Assembly: GCA_023053575.1 (NCBI GenBank)
Contig: JAKZAP010000006.1
Coordinates: 20,159,280-20,223,279, forward strand
DNA length: 64,000 nucleotides
Source: Branchinecta lynchi
Taxonomy: Eukaryota > Arthropoda > Branchiopoda > Anostraca > Branchinectidae
Direction of reading: 5' to 3'
The notes under the pieces were generated by a model. The model was given only the letters and a program-made list of their open reading frames with translations. It did not search any database and was not told the DNA's origin. Every line of letters starts with the position of its first letter. The stretch's first letter is position 1. Position numbers and translations under genes: made by a program. This document shows positions 23,501 through 34,519 of the stretch, one piece after another.

Positions 23501-26500
23501 ATTTATTCCGTCATGATGTCGACTGGCACGGAGGTTTTATGCATATCGCACGATACTGTGAATTGTCACTCTTATTTTTATTGCGTCACTGTAGTCCTGC
23601 GTGTGACGTAGTATTCTCCGTATTTCAGATAACGTCCAGATGTGTAGTTTTGCAACTATGACTCCCACCTTAAGTGATCATTTCAGGTTTCTTCATGAAC
23701 AAGACCAAAGGTATATATTGGATCCCAAAAATTCAATATTTGATCCAGACAATTGGGTCTTATTCCGTCTTCGACGGACTTCATGAACAGTTTTACTATG
23801 AAAATTTAGAAAAAGATTAAGGCAAACGGTAATCGTCTGAGAAGACCAAGTTCATATATGGATTCAGCGTTTATATTTACCCTATAGCCTACTTCGTATC
23901 TAGTTTGACGAAATTGATCAAAACTTCCTTCGTTACTTCTGCCAAATGTCCGTTTTGCACCGGATTCCGGACAAACCACTTGTCTGGCAAAAACTAAAAT
24001 CTGAAAAACGAATTCAGCATGTCTCCTTACCCCTACATCGAACCTCTAATCAACTTTAGATAAAACTTTACTTTTAACAAATTTTCCGGTTTCAGCCAGA
24101 CTCCAAGAGATCTGTACGTCCGGTGAGAAGATGATTATCATATACGTATTCAGCATTTACATGTCTTCTTACCCGCAAATCGAACATCTTATCGAATACA
24201 AATAAAGCTTTACTTTAAACAAAATTTGTTTTTTTCAAATTTTCTTGCCCGGGGAGAAAAATAATTTCCATATTCGCACAGCATATCTCCTTTCCCCTAA
24301 ATCGAACCTCTAATCAACCTAAGATTAAACTTTTACTTTCCACAAATTTCCGGTTTTGCCGGATTCTGATGAACTATTTGTCCGCCTAGAAATAATTTTC
24401 ATATTCGGACCCCAGATTAAACTTTTACTTTTCACAGATTTTCGGTTTTTTGCCGAATTCCGGGTGAACTACTTGTCCGGCGAGAAAATTCGGGTTCAGC
24501 ATGTCTCATTACCCCATCGTCTATTCATTAGCTTTTAAAAAATTGTTTCCCTTAATTCCAAACTCCTCCTCCACCCCTAAATACAGGGCAAGAGAACCCA
24601 TCTTCGAACCAGCTTTGAACTTGACCTGTACTTTGGAGTTTGACCCATAGAGTCCTCATGCCAAGTTTGATCAAAATATCTCAACCCCTTCGAGAATTAT
24701 CGTGCTAACAGACGGATAAGTTTTTCGAAGTCATGGTATCCCTCCACTTACGTCTTCTGATCCCAAAAACGAAATTGAGATGTGTAATTTATGCAGCTTT
24801 GATTCCGATCAAAAGGGACAATTCCACGTTTATCCATGAAAATAAAATTTCTTTCACAATTCACTCTCTATTTTGGGCCAGACGTCAGTCTCTTCATTTG
24901 TTTGCTGTTTCAACCCTGCTGGCACGGGACATCTCGGCAGCGTCGTCCCTTCCCTGATTCTTGGATTTGTCGCAAATTAGACCAAACAGTTTCTAGTTCC
25001 ACACGCATCTGAAGGCACCGAGACGCGAGTGAATGCCACTGGTACATATTCGATTGCGATCCGTGTGAAGATTCCGTAAGATGTGCCCCGGAAGAGTCAA
25101 CTGGTCAAAGGACTTTGGCAAAGGGAAATACTGCTAAAATAGGAATTACTGTTAATTTGGTTAATTGTTATTTATTCATTCAGGGACTGGGGTAATCATC
25201 ATTTCACCTACCAGAGAATTGGCCATGCAGACCTTTGGAGTCCTGAAGGAACTCATGACCCATCATCATCATACATATGGTCTGGTTATGGGAGGAGCAA
25301 ACAGGGCCTCAGAAGCTCAGAAACTAGGCAAAGGTAAGGTCTACCTTGTCGACTTTGTATTTTCCAGTCAACTACTTTTTCTTTATTCTTTCTTTCTTTT
25401 CGTAGGTTTCATTTATATCTTAGTGGAGATACTTTCTTTACAGACTTCATAAATGTGAGGATGCATTTAGGATAAATAGATATTTTGATGAAAAACTTTG
25501 TAAATATGTTCTGCTAAACTCTCCCTATTTTCTGACAAGCTCTAAGTGCCCATGCTTTTCGCCAGACTTGGGAAAAGAACCCTATTGGTTTGGTGCACTG
25601 TAAGCGAAGCTAGGAACCGGATAAAAGAAAAGATAAATTACTTGTTTAGTTATTGACCTACGAACTGAGTATCCCCTTCGAAAAGTGTTCGTGGCTTACT
25701 GCTTTGGTCGGGGGGGTGGGGGGCTTTTCCTTCTACTGTAAAGTAGATCTCAGGTCCTCCTGTGCCACCGGGCATCCACGGTTAGGCGCCAGTCTTCTCT
25801 CTGGTGAGTTACTCCCTGGACTTCTCCCACGCAGATCTGCAACCGGTATTGGAGGATGTCACCTTCTTGTAACGTGGGTTATCAGTGGTTGGCAAGGTTT
25901 TCCCCCTTGCTGCCAGAATGGTAGACTGCGGGAGAGATACAGCTTGCCGGATCCTCTTGATGCTGTGGATATACTTTTTTCTAAGATGTCAGAAAATCCT
26001 TAGAAACCACCCTTGGAAGGGTTTTCTGTTCTAGTTCTGGTTCTGTTCTGTTCTGGTTCGTTTTGTTTTCGTTTTTTGGGCGGTTTATAATTAGGTTAAT
26101 TTGTTAGAAGTTAGTTTTCGTGTTGTTTTTCCTCTCTTTTGTATTTTTACTCCATCTCTCTCTTTGTGAGTGTATGATGGGTCGTAAATAAATTATTATA
26201 TATTATATTATTTTACGGAGGCAGTTCGTCTCAAAGGCAACAGTAAGGGAGATGTTTCATGTAATTTCTTACCGTATAATAGGGCTTGTCTGTATTTCCT
26301 GCCGCTTTCATTTGTGAACAGAACTCAGAGGGCTTTGACCATGGAACAATTCGGAAGTGTTAATCCTTTTTAGGTGTTAATATCGTTGTTGCAACACCTG
26401 GTCGACTCCTTGACCATCTTCAGAACACACCAGATTTCGTTTATAAGAACCTGCAGTGTCTCATCATCGACGAAGCTGACAGAATTCTTGAGGTTGGTTT

Positions 26501-29500
26501 CGAAGAAGAAATGAAGCAGATTGTCAACCTGATACCGAGTAAGCCTTTATATATTAGTTTGGCCTTGTTTCTTGCGTTTTTTTTTAGTTTTAGCTACAGT
26601 AACCACTAAATATAGCTACAGGGATCCAATGTGAACTTCCAGACCGTGAGCGATGGCGCATCAACAAGCAAAACACCCTTGTCGATTGCAATTGCGATTG
26701 AAGATACTGTTTTTCTAGCATTATATGAATTGGGCCTCCTTGGTCATCACAGCCAACGTCAATCGCCCATTTATTAGCCCTGTTGATATTGCAGATGAGG
26801 AAATGACTTATCTACTTTAAAGTCATAAGCTTTGGCTTCAAGCCCGTATTGGAAGGGTCAATCCCAATCACCGCAAACTTTTTCCTTTTTTCAAAAATCT
26901 CGTCTTCGGATAGACTATTCTAGCATAAATCTATTTGTAAGACTCGCCCCCCCCCCACCCCCCATAGTATGGAGGGGCGGCTTTTCTTATCTTCTCTCTA
27001 TATATGTATAGCTGTTTTTGCTTTGCATATGTCCGCAGCGTATGGTTAAGTTAAGCGAAACTACCGGGACGATGCCAAAAACCCTTCCCCAGGTGAACTA
27101 GACTCAAGTACTTAGTTCCTGTTTAGGTTGAGACGTTGTATGTATTTTTTTTCAGAGCGCCGTCAGACGATGCTCTTCAGCGCAACGACAACCGAGAAGA
27201 CAGAAGCTTTGGCACGGCTTGCTTTGAAGAAGGAGCCAATCTTTGTAGGTGTTGAGGACTCGATGAATCATGCTACCGTCGAAGGGCTGGAGCAAGGTCA
27301 GTCTTGTCTCTTATTCCGGAGGATCAGTTTTAAAAATAATAAACTGTCCTTCCTTACAGGGCACTTATATTTTAACACCCCTAGTGACCAAATGGATGGA
27401 GGGATTGGGATGAAGCTTGGACTGTATAAAGTTCATGGAACCTATTATAGATATGTTATTTTGAGGTCCGGACTGTACCCCGGACCTACCCCAATTAGAG
27501 GGGTATGTACGATTCGAGTGGGTGGTAGAAAAAATGCCTACGATGTGACTTTAGAGTCCGAAACGAACTCGACCACGGGGTGGTGGAGGGGGAAGGCCGG
27601 AAATTTGTAACGGGCATAGGTTTAAAACTGATGGAGGGATTCGAATGAAACTTGGATCGTACAATGTTTATGGGTCCTAGATATTTTATCTTGAGGTCCA
27701 GACTGGATGGTCTCTTTGGGGGAGTTAGATGGAGGTACGGGAGATTTTTTAGAAGTTCTCCTATTAGAGTGGAACTAGTTGGGGTGGAAGAAGCAAATGC
27801 CCGCGAGGTTACATGCATGTTTAGGGGGGTCGCGGGGGTTTGGTGATGCGCATAGGGACCAGTGATGAAACTTGGACCCGGTATAAATGTTATGGGTACT
27901 AGATGAGTCATGTGAGGTCTGGACCGGCCACGACCACTGGGGGGGGGGGGATTTCTAGAAGTTCGAGATTTGATGTCATGTCACACTATCATATGTCAGA
28001 GTCACATCCCATCTCGGTGAAACAAAGGGTATGTTTCGTTTGTTCTTTAAGCCCAAGCCCTTCGGTTATCTTTTCTTGGTAGCGTCGAGCGGTGGGGAAT
28101 TGCATAACTCTTCGGAGATGTATGGCGTTGTTAGTCTTTCGCAACTTGCTAACATCGGTGGGGAAAGTTTGGGGGGGGGGGGGGCTGAACATTTTCGAGA
28201 ATCTTGTGGCATGCATGACTCGAACGCGTGGTCTGGTCCGAATGGAACGTGAGCAGTGTAGGTCAAATCGGCAAAATTTTGGTTTATAATCTGGATTGCA
28301 TTTGTGCGCCCAGTGAGTGGTACAGCTTTTCACCCCAAGCCTAAACTAAAAGTAGGTACAAATCATCACTCAAATCCGCACGTTTAAATTACTTGGATGC
28401 TCCTACTGAGAAAAAATCATGGCAAGAACTTCTTCAACGGATAAAAGTTCAGCTGTGCCTCCCTCTGTATTAGCTTCACCTGTTTGTATCCCGGTAGTAT
28501 TTTCGGTGGTTTCAAAAATCAGATAAAACGCAGATACAGTTACTATAAATACCTTGTGTACCTACCAAGATCGTTTCGGAACCATGAACTTTTCCGGAAA
28601 CTTCAGCATTCAAGACGTAAGTGCTACCCTGGTCCAATGTTTCTTCATCCCTTCAGAAAATTGCCTACCACTCGGCTCATTCTGCACACGACATAATACA
28701 TTGGGTGACATCTAGTTTTTTTGCTTTTAATTTCCTTTGTTGTTACTCAGCCTCTTGAACCCAGCGGGTAATTATATTACTTGCTTACTCTTATTAAAAA
28801 AGCGACCCCCTCGTCATGTTACTAAGGTGTGCAGGGTTTCGCCCATTCATCCTTGATCTGTTGCGTTTTATATTCAGATTGAGGTGGTTCATATGGCTTT
28901 TATTTGGTCAACATTTGGTGTCAGCTGTAGGGGCTACACTGTAAAACAAAATCTTGCAGGATTTGTGGGATTACTATTGTCTCTATCGAGATAAGATTAT
29001 CTCTAATTCGGAGTAGTCTTATCCCAGTACCGATAAGATTAATCGCAGTAGCAAATACTGCTGTTAACTTGAATCCTTAGTCGGAGAAACTTTGTACAAT
29101 GTAGCTCCTAGTGATGAGGGTGGGAGGGACCGGAGCTTTCTCTAATGAGAACGTTGCGGAAACTGACTTTTATCGAAATTTGTCGTCAAGGAGGGGGGGG
29201 GGGCAAGTTCTTTGTTTGCTTTGCTCGTAATCCTTGCAAAAACACGAACAAAATCTAGATGGTTCGTTTTTCTTGCAATTTCTTAGACGTTCAAGTTGAA
29301 TTATCTCTTGCAGGCTACATCGTATGTCCTTCGGAAAAGCGATTCCTCATGCTCTTCTCCTTCCTTAAAAAGAATCGCAAAAAGAAGATCATGGTATTCT
29401 TTAGCTCTTGTCTGTCTGTGAAGTACCATCACGAATTACTAAACTATATTGACCTACCGGTAATGTGCATCCACGGAAAACAGAAGCAGACCAAACGGAC

Positions 29501-32500
29501 AACTACCTTCTTCCAGTTTTGTAACGCTGAGACGGGGATTCTGCTCTGCACAGACGTGGCAGCCCGAGGCCTTGATATTCCAGCGGTCGATTGGATTGTT
29601 CAGTATGACCCTCCCGATGATCCAAGGGTAAGCATAAAGTGGATTTGTCGGGTTTCCATGCTTCATGAAATTTTGGATGAAAACAAAATCGAATCACACA
29701 CATTTGCGGCTCAGTTAGGTCAAATCTTAACTAAAGGACTAGGGAGGCCTATTTTGGTTATTTGCAAACATGAGAACTGACTCTGACCTGTCAGGAAACT
29801 GCGCTAAAGACAGCATCATTTCTTCCCCTTGGTCAATATTAAGTGCACCCTGTGCACCCACAAAAAGGCTTGGATGTCAAAATATTAGTTCTTAATTTCC
29901 AGTATACAATTTCCAATATTGGATCGGGGGAAATAGGATCGTGCCAATACGGCAGGTGACTTTAGGGATCTATAGCCCAGACTTGCGTTTTCAGACAGCA
30001 ATGAGTTTAACGTGGGAGTTTGATACCAATGTGCAAATACCCATTTTCATCCCACCGTGTTTACTTGAGTCTAACGTGTAAACACGTAACACAACTTGCT
30101 ATCGGGGATAGTTGCGTGTTCCGGATAATCGATGTTAAAGCCGCGCATAACACGGAGGCTTAAAACGCTTTTAACTTTCACAGTAACTCAGTGTTTGAGT
30201 CTGGCAGTTGAAAAGTAACATCGTTGTGCCACTTAACATCGTTGTGCCATTTGCAAAAATACTAATAAACGATAAAAGAGCTAAATATGGTCCGGTAGAT
30301 ACGCCGATACGGTAAGTGATTTAGTCCAGGATTTAGCGCTTCGTTGAGTGGTCGGCGAGCCATCTCACGCCCCGTATTTCTCCAAGAACCCGTTTTGCTG
30401 CTGCGTGTTCCGGCTAGACTTACAGAATCACATCACTGATCCCACTTGACCAACAAAGTTTCTCCGAGGAAGTGACCTCAGGTGTAGTCCGATATCCGAC
30501 GACGTCCAACCACCTTGCCATCAGTGGAATTGTGTTCACCAAGTAGCTATGCAAATTTCTTTTTTTATTTTCAGGAATACATTCACCGAGTCGGTCGAAC
30601 TGCTCGTGGTCAAAACGGGAAAGGACATGGCCTTCTCATCCTACGACCGGAAGAGCTTGGTTTCCTGCGCTACTTGAAGCAGGAGCGTGTTCCCCTGAAC
30701 GAATTTGAGTTTTCCTGGTCCAAGATAGCAGACATTCAACCTCAGCTCGAGAAGCTGATTACGAAAAACTACTTCCTTCACATGTCTGCGAAGGATGCTT
30801 TCAAGTCGTACATTCGGGCCTATGATTCTCATAGCTTGAAACACATCTATGACGTGAATAGTCTGGATCTGATGAAAGTAGCGAACTCGTTTGGCTTCAA
30901 GGTTCCGCCTTCAGTTGATTTGAGTAAGTACTGTGGTTCCTTCTTTTAGGTATCGATGTTTACTCTGTTGCCCCCAGTTGGGTCGGGTCTCAGAGCCTGG
31001 CCACACTGGGATCAAAACGCGCCGATTTGATAAATGCTGAAAGCTGATGAGCTGAAAATGAGTCTACAAATCTGCGCAGATTGGGTCGGTCGCCGGTGAG
31101 GTTCTGAAGATCTTCAGGCGATGTGACGTTTTATGGCTTTGGGGCAGCTTGAGAATAATGAGCAGACTGCAATTAATGGTGTAAAATCGAAACTTGACAA
31201 GTTTTGCAACAATTCAGTTTTAATTATGTTGGGCTAGTGTGAAGTGAACTATCATGAGCTTGTTCCCGACATCTCAGGATTTACCTAAGCTATTTGGAAA
31301 GAAAGATAAAGAGTTTCTAGATACCAAAACGCCATCAGGCACATCTATTTTTTGTTTTCTGCCAAAAAGTAACAAGGAAGCATCTGTTTGATGTCTTTTT
31401 CCTTTTTTCCAAGTGAAAAAAAATATTTAGATTATTTTTATAGTCAACAGCACAAAAAAAAATACCAGCATATTTCTTGGAACATAATCAGAAAGACTGT
31501 TTCGTTCTAACTGATCTCCTGAATTTAAAACAACAACATTCAGGTGTATCTTGTACTTTTTTTTTTAATTTAGCAACTCAAAAATCTGCCTTTTCTTCGA
31601 TCCAGTGTGACCACTTTTGCGCCGAATTCTGCGCAGAAATAAGCCAGGTCTGACCAAGCTCTCAGACACCTATCGCGTTTTGCTTGTAGCAAAAACTGCT
31701 GGCCAATAGGGAAGCGAACATAAGTATGTCAATCACAGGCTATCTATTCGCTTCCAGGTACAGTAAAGCTAAAGGAAGTTTTCGTAATGGTTGAGATTCT
31801 GAAACGGCCAATGGAGTACAAACAATCAATTCTCGATACAGTTATGCAATTGCGCGAAAACGAGAGATTCGTTTTATGGTGCCAAATCAGCGACCAGCAA
31901 AAATAATTCGCTTTGCACCATTCAGCTCCGAGTCCAGTTTTGCTTTTGCGACGGTTGGCGAAACATTTTCGCTTTCCATTTCGGAAAGTACCCGGTGCCT
32001 GTGGCGCCTATGACTTAGAATACGTGGAAAGTAGTGAAATAACATGTGGTTAAGTCTTAGTGTTCTTCTGAAACCAGTACCCTCTACTCATACAGTTGAG
32101 AAAAAGAACGACTTAAGGGCCACGAGTGCGTCGAAGACCAATAAACATTCAATCAGTAGCGTATACCACTAAAGTTGTCTAGTCTTTCTGTCCGTAAACC
32201 GTCGGAGGGCCTGAGATATTTCTTTCAAACTTGGTGTGCGGATCCTACGAGTCAGAGTACAAGTCAAATTAAAAAAAAAAGGCACCGCTGCCCTGTATTT
32301 GGGAGTTCAAATTAAGGCGTGCATTCCAAGCTAATGAGATAATCGGTTTTGTGGTAACGAGACATGGTGAATTCGTTTCTGAACTTTTTCGCCGGACAAG
32401 TAGTCTCCCGGAGTCCGGCAAGAAACGGAAATGTTTGAATTTGTAGAAGTTTTGTCTGACGTCGGTTCCGACTAGAATTGATATGCCGGTCGTAATCTGG

Positions 32501-33671
32501 GCTAGGATAGATGCTAAAAATAGAGAAGAATAACCTAATCGATCTACTGGAGGAAAAATTGATGTCACAAAAAATCTAAAATACAATTGTCTCTATTAAA
32601 ATCTCCTTTCGATTCCATCGAAACCTTTAGTTTTGTTATCCGTGTCATTTCTGTAAGTTTTTTATCTTCGCGTGATAGCAGCAGTTAAATTAGTTATAGC
32701 CAGTAGGCCTATTTTTCAAGAGAATTGCACCTATTCCCTTTCTGGAACATCTGCCACGCAGATGTGTTATAAATCAGGAAAGTATACAAGGTATACTGTC
32801 GGTTTGTCGCAACTGCTTTTTATAAACTTTCTGGATTTGGCATTTGGAGCGTCTTTTGCTCCAACAATAGGATTGGAAACTTCCATCCATACATATAGCC
32901 AAACCGTGAGACCTAGCCATGCTTGTGTTCTGTAATTGACACTAAAATTATCGCTTCTCGTTCACGCCAGCCTAATTTTCTTGAAGAGCTGTTTAACAGT
33001 AATGTATTATAAAGACACCTTTGGCTCGGTCATCTGCCTTTTTCTTGTCATCTTACCATGTAAGAACCGAAGACCCTGGAAACTAGAACTGGAATCTGGA
33101 ACTGGTACCAATTATATACAAATTTGTGTTTAGGTGGTTGCAATGCAAAAGAAAGGCTAAAGGTTAAACATATATTCAAACAATGTTTCAAAGTCAGCTT
33201 GGGCTCAAAGAATATTTAGGTTAAACATAGATTTCTGCTCACTTTTCGCCTTTCTTAGTCAGGTTCAGAAATAGTCATTGACAGCTTTGATGAGACAATA
33301 ATTGATTTCACGCGCTAAGTAAGACATACAGGATAATTTTTTACTTTGCGGGCTTCGCAGCCAGTAAAAGGTGCAGTACAATAGTCGCATGGAATTTTGA
33401 AGAGAACAAAAACTCCTATATATGGAGGCGTCGACGAAAGTGTTCTTCTCAAACCGGTTTGATCTACTATACCGTGCTGATTGGATTGTAATTTTAGTGT
33501 TCTTTTCTTTTAGATGTTAACAGCAGTAAGGGAGTGCGGCCAAGAAAGCGACAAGGTGGTGGTGGCTATGGACAGTACAGTCAAGACAAAGGAGATAAGA
33601 AGATGAAGAAGAGTACGACCTACCGACAAGTGGAAGGAAAGGACCAGAGAAACAGGCAATTCGCTCGTTGA
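17527..33671 (+). CDS. DDX18: DDX18/Has1 DEAD-box RNA helicase, complete, 10 exons
   Basis: Exons 17527-17617, 20323-20388, 20588-20689, 22670-22930, 25184-25333, 26374-26538, 27156-27296, 29314-29627, 30575-30923 and 33514-33671 splice in phase to 598 codons plus TGA (human ~670 aa; the acidic/lysine-rich N-terminus is shorter here). The start ATG opens [18 protein letters not shown], whose basic tract resembles the family N-terminus. All helicase motifs are seen: Q motif near [54 protein letters not shown] and HRVGRTARG. The C-terminus is basic and Gly-rich (KRQGGGGYG). The family is nucleolar and needed for 60S subunit assembly. Introns, up to several kb, are packed with repeats. The promoter is probably shared with UBE2J1. 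Confidence 0.96.
17767..18640. mobile_element. foldback element (large inverted repeat), right arm interrupted
   Basis: The left arm (about 17767-18010) pairs with the right arm. 'ggtggccacttctttcccac' is mirrored by 'agaagagaagtggccccc', and 'gacaggaagaagacccc' by 'gggtcttctccctgtc'. The right arm is split by about 190 bp of LINE 3' sequence (18292-18482). No ORF. It lies in DDX18 intron 1. Confidence 0.7.
18292..18482 (+). mobile_element. LINE 3'-end insertion in foldback arm
   Basis: 'tttatactccacttttgttc', 'gcgggttaaaaaataaatt' and an (ATTA)n tail match the layout of other LINE 3' ends here (43870-43955, 26140-26200). It sits between two halves of the foldback's right arm, so it is younger than the foldback. 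Confidence 0.6.
18739..18953. mobile_element. mariner-like MITE (TA-flanked, 215 bp)
   Basis: TA at 18737-18738 and 18954-18955. Termini CCGTAGAGGAATGCTTATTT at left and a GCGTTACTCTACTG complement at right. Same family as the element at 55126-55547. Confidence 0.7.
19003..19718 (+). repeat. family A repeat, copy A3
   Basis: 5'-shortened copy closely similar to the one at 708-1384: 'aactttgtatgaggattcac' start, units with 'gtcgattagagatac', and end TTTTGGGATCCCATCGAAAC followed by CTTTCGTCTTGTT. It lies in DDX18 intron 1. Confidence 0.7.
20838..22366. mobile_element. hAT-like element, 1.5 kb, no transposase
   Basis: Flanks GTCCAGAG (20830-20837) and GTCCAGGG (22367-22374) match at 7 of 8 positions. 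The terminal inverted repeats are CAGTAGCGAAACTA and, reversed, CAGTGGCAAACTAG. Near both ends are G-rich/C-rich runs. The right half has diverged tandem units with 'gatttaccgacaaga' and 'gagcttttcttgg' themes. The left half carries a family B-like insertion. No long ORF. It lies in DDX18 intron 3. Confidence 0.75.
21000..21610 (+). repeat. family B-like repeat fragment
   Basis: Repeating ~130-bp units: 'ggattcgaatgaaacttg', 'gagtgagacttgatggttgg', 'ttgagatgaaacttggcaat', each followed by a 'gtccgagccggatctg'-type block and a G-rich stretch. It is nested in the hAT-like element. Confidence 0.6.
23698..24776 (-). repeat. family A repeat, copy A4
   Basis: Reverse orientation: begins 'aacaagaccaaaggtatata' with GGATCCCAAAAA and ends 'atccctccacttacgtcttc' with TGATCCCAAAAACG. 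Internal units with 'cttacccctaaatcgaac' and 'ccggattccgg' repeat. It lies in DDX18 intron 4. Confidence 0.75.
25590..26215 (+). mobile_element. LINE 3'-region remnant
   Basis: 'ttttactccatctctctctt', 'gatgggtcgtaaataaatta' and an AT-rich tail resemble the other LINE 3' ends in the window. Upstream frames are short. Decayed, in DDX18 intron 5. Confidence 0.45.
27360..27965 (+). repeat. family B-like repeat fragment
   Basis: Units with 'ggattcgaatgaaacttgga', 'gatgaagcttggactgt' and 'gtgatgaaacttggacc', each followed by a 'gaggtccggactg'-type block and a G-rich tract. It lies in DDX18 intron 7. Confidence 0.6.
28025..28800 (+). mobile_element. LINE-like remnants
   Basis: Two blocks are shared with the carboxypeptidase introns: 'gtttcgtttgttctttaagc' at 28037 (also 45490) and 'attcaagacgtaagtgctac' at 28609 (also ~43730). 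The 28.6 kb block is followed by a 'ttacttgcttactcttatt' tail, as at 43930-43955. Probably decayed non-LTR 3' sequence; frames are broken. Confidence 0.45.
30995..31659. mobile_element. family G DNA transposon, non-autonomous, 7-bp target duplication
   Basis: TCTCAGA flanks both ends (30988-30994 and 31660-31666). The termini are GCCTGGCCACACTGG and, reversed, GCTTGGTCAGACCTGG. No transposase. It is the better copy of the element at 3146-3415. It lies in the last DDX18 intron. Confidence 0.7.
32165..32640 (+). repeat. family A repeat, short copy A5
   Basis: 'tctttctgtccgtaaaccgt', 'tttcaaacttggtgtgcgga' and the end TTCCATCGAAACC followed by TTTAGTTTTGTT show a diverged, shortened family A copy. 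Confidence 0.6.
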
Positions 33672-34270
33672 TTTTTTTCAAACAGATTTCAAATACAGCA
33701 CTCTGAGTTGGTATACCGATATAGTTCCGAAAAATGTTCCTGTACACAGTAATGTGTGAATACACAGTAGTGTGGATGTATTGAATGACCGAGTTATTCA
33801 CCCACTGAACTACGTGAGGACTGGCGGAATATTGTAAAGAAAATACGTAAAAGAAGAAGTAAACACAAAAAGTTATGAACAAAATTAAAAACATCAAAGC
33901 AGAAACGAAACTGAAAGTAGCCAAAGCAAGTTCTTAGTTTCTTCTTCGTGGGCCCTAGAGCCCATTGTTTGCTATCTAGTAATCAACAAGTGCTTTTCGC
34001 TACCTCTCTTTAATAGAGCGATCTTTTTCCCCTTTAAGGTGTTTAAAAGGGATCAAACAAAAAGGCTGTGACCTGGTTCTGGCTAAATGAGTGCTTCCGT
34101 GGTCGTTTGTGTGGCCCACAAGTCTGTTTCCGCGACTAACAAGGCTTTTTTTTTAACAATAATAATAATATACTGCAAAAAATGGATAATTGGCTTCTAT
34201 AGTAGCCTACACGTCTGAAACACTTTTTTCGTCATAAAGATTCTAGCGGCAAGTTAAAGTCGAAATAATA
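33672..34270. other. 3' flank of DDX18
   Basis: Presumed 3' UTR and downstream DNA. An (AAT)n stretch lies near 34158. No gene or repeat family recognised. Confidence 0.4.
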
Positions 34271-34519
34271 GTTGCTTTCGCAGATACCATGGTGTCTGAT
34301 ACCACGGTCTAAAGTCGGTTTTGCAGTTATTGTGGTATGTGATACCACGGTCAAAAGGCGATTTTGCAGTTATCGTGGTATCTGACATTTAGAATACCAC
34401 GGTCCGATGGACGGATGCCCACATGTCGTATGTGAAAAGGCATCTCACTTTCATCAAATTTTGTCAGATTGGTGAGAAAGAAGTTTGGCACTCAGTGATG
34501 TGACTAAATATCTGTTTTT

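Noticed and set aside
27495..27911. 138-aa minus-strand frame
   Set aside because: Lies entirely in family B-like repeat units; the periodic sequence explains the open frame.
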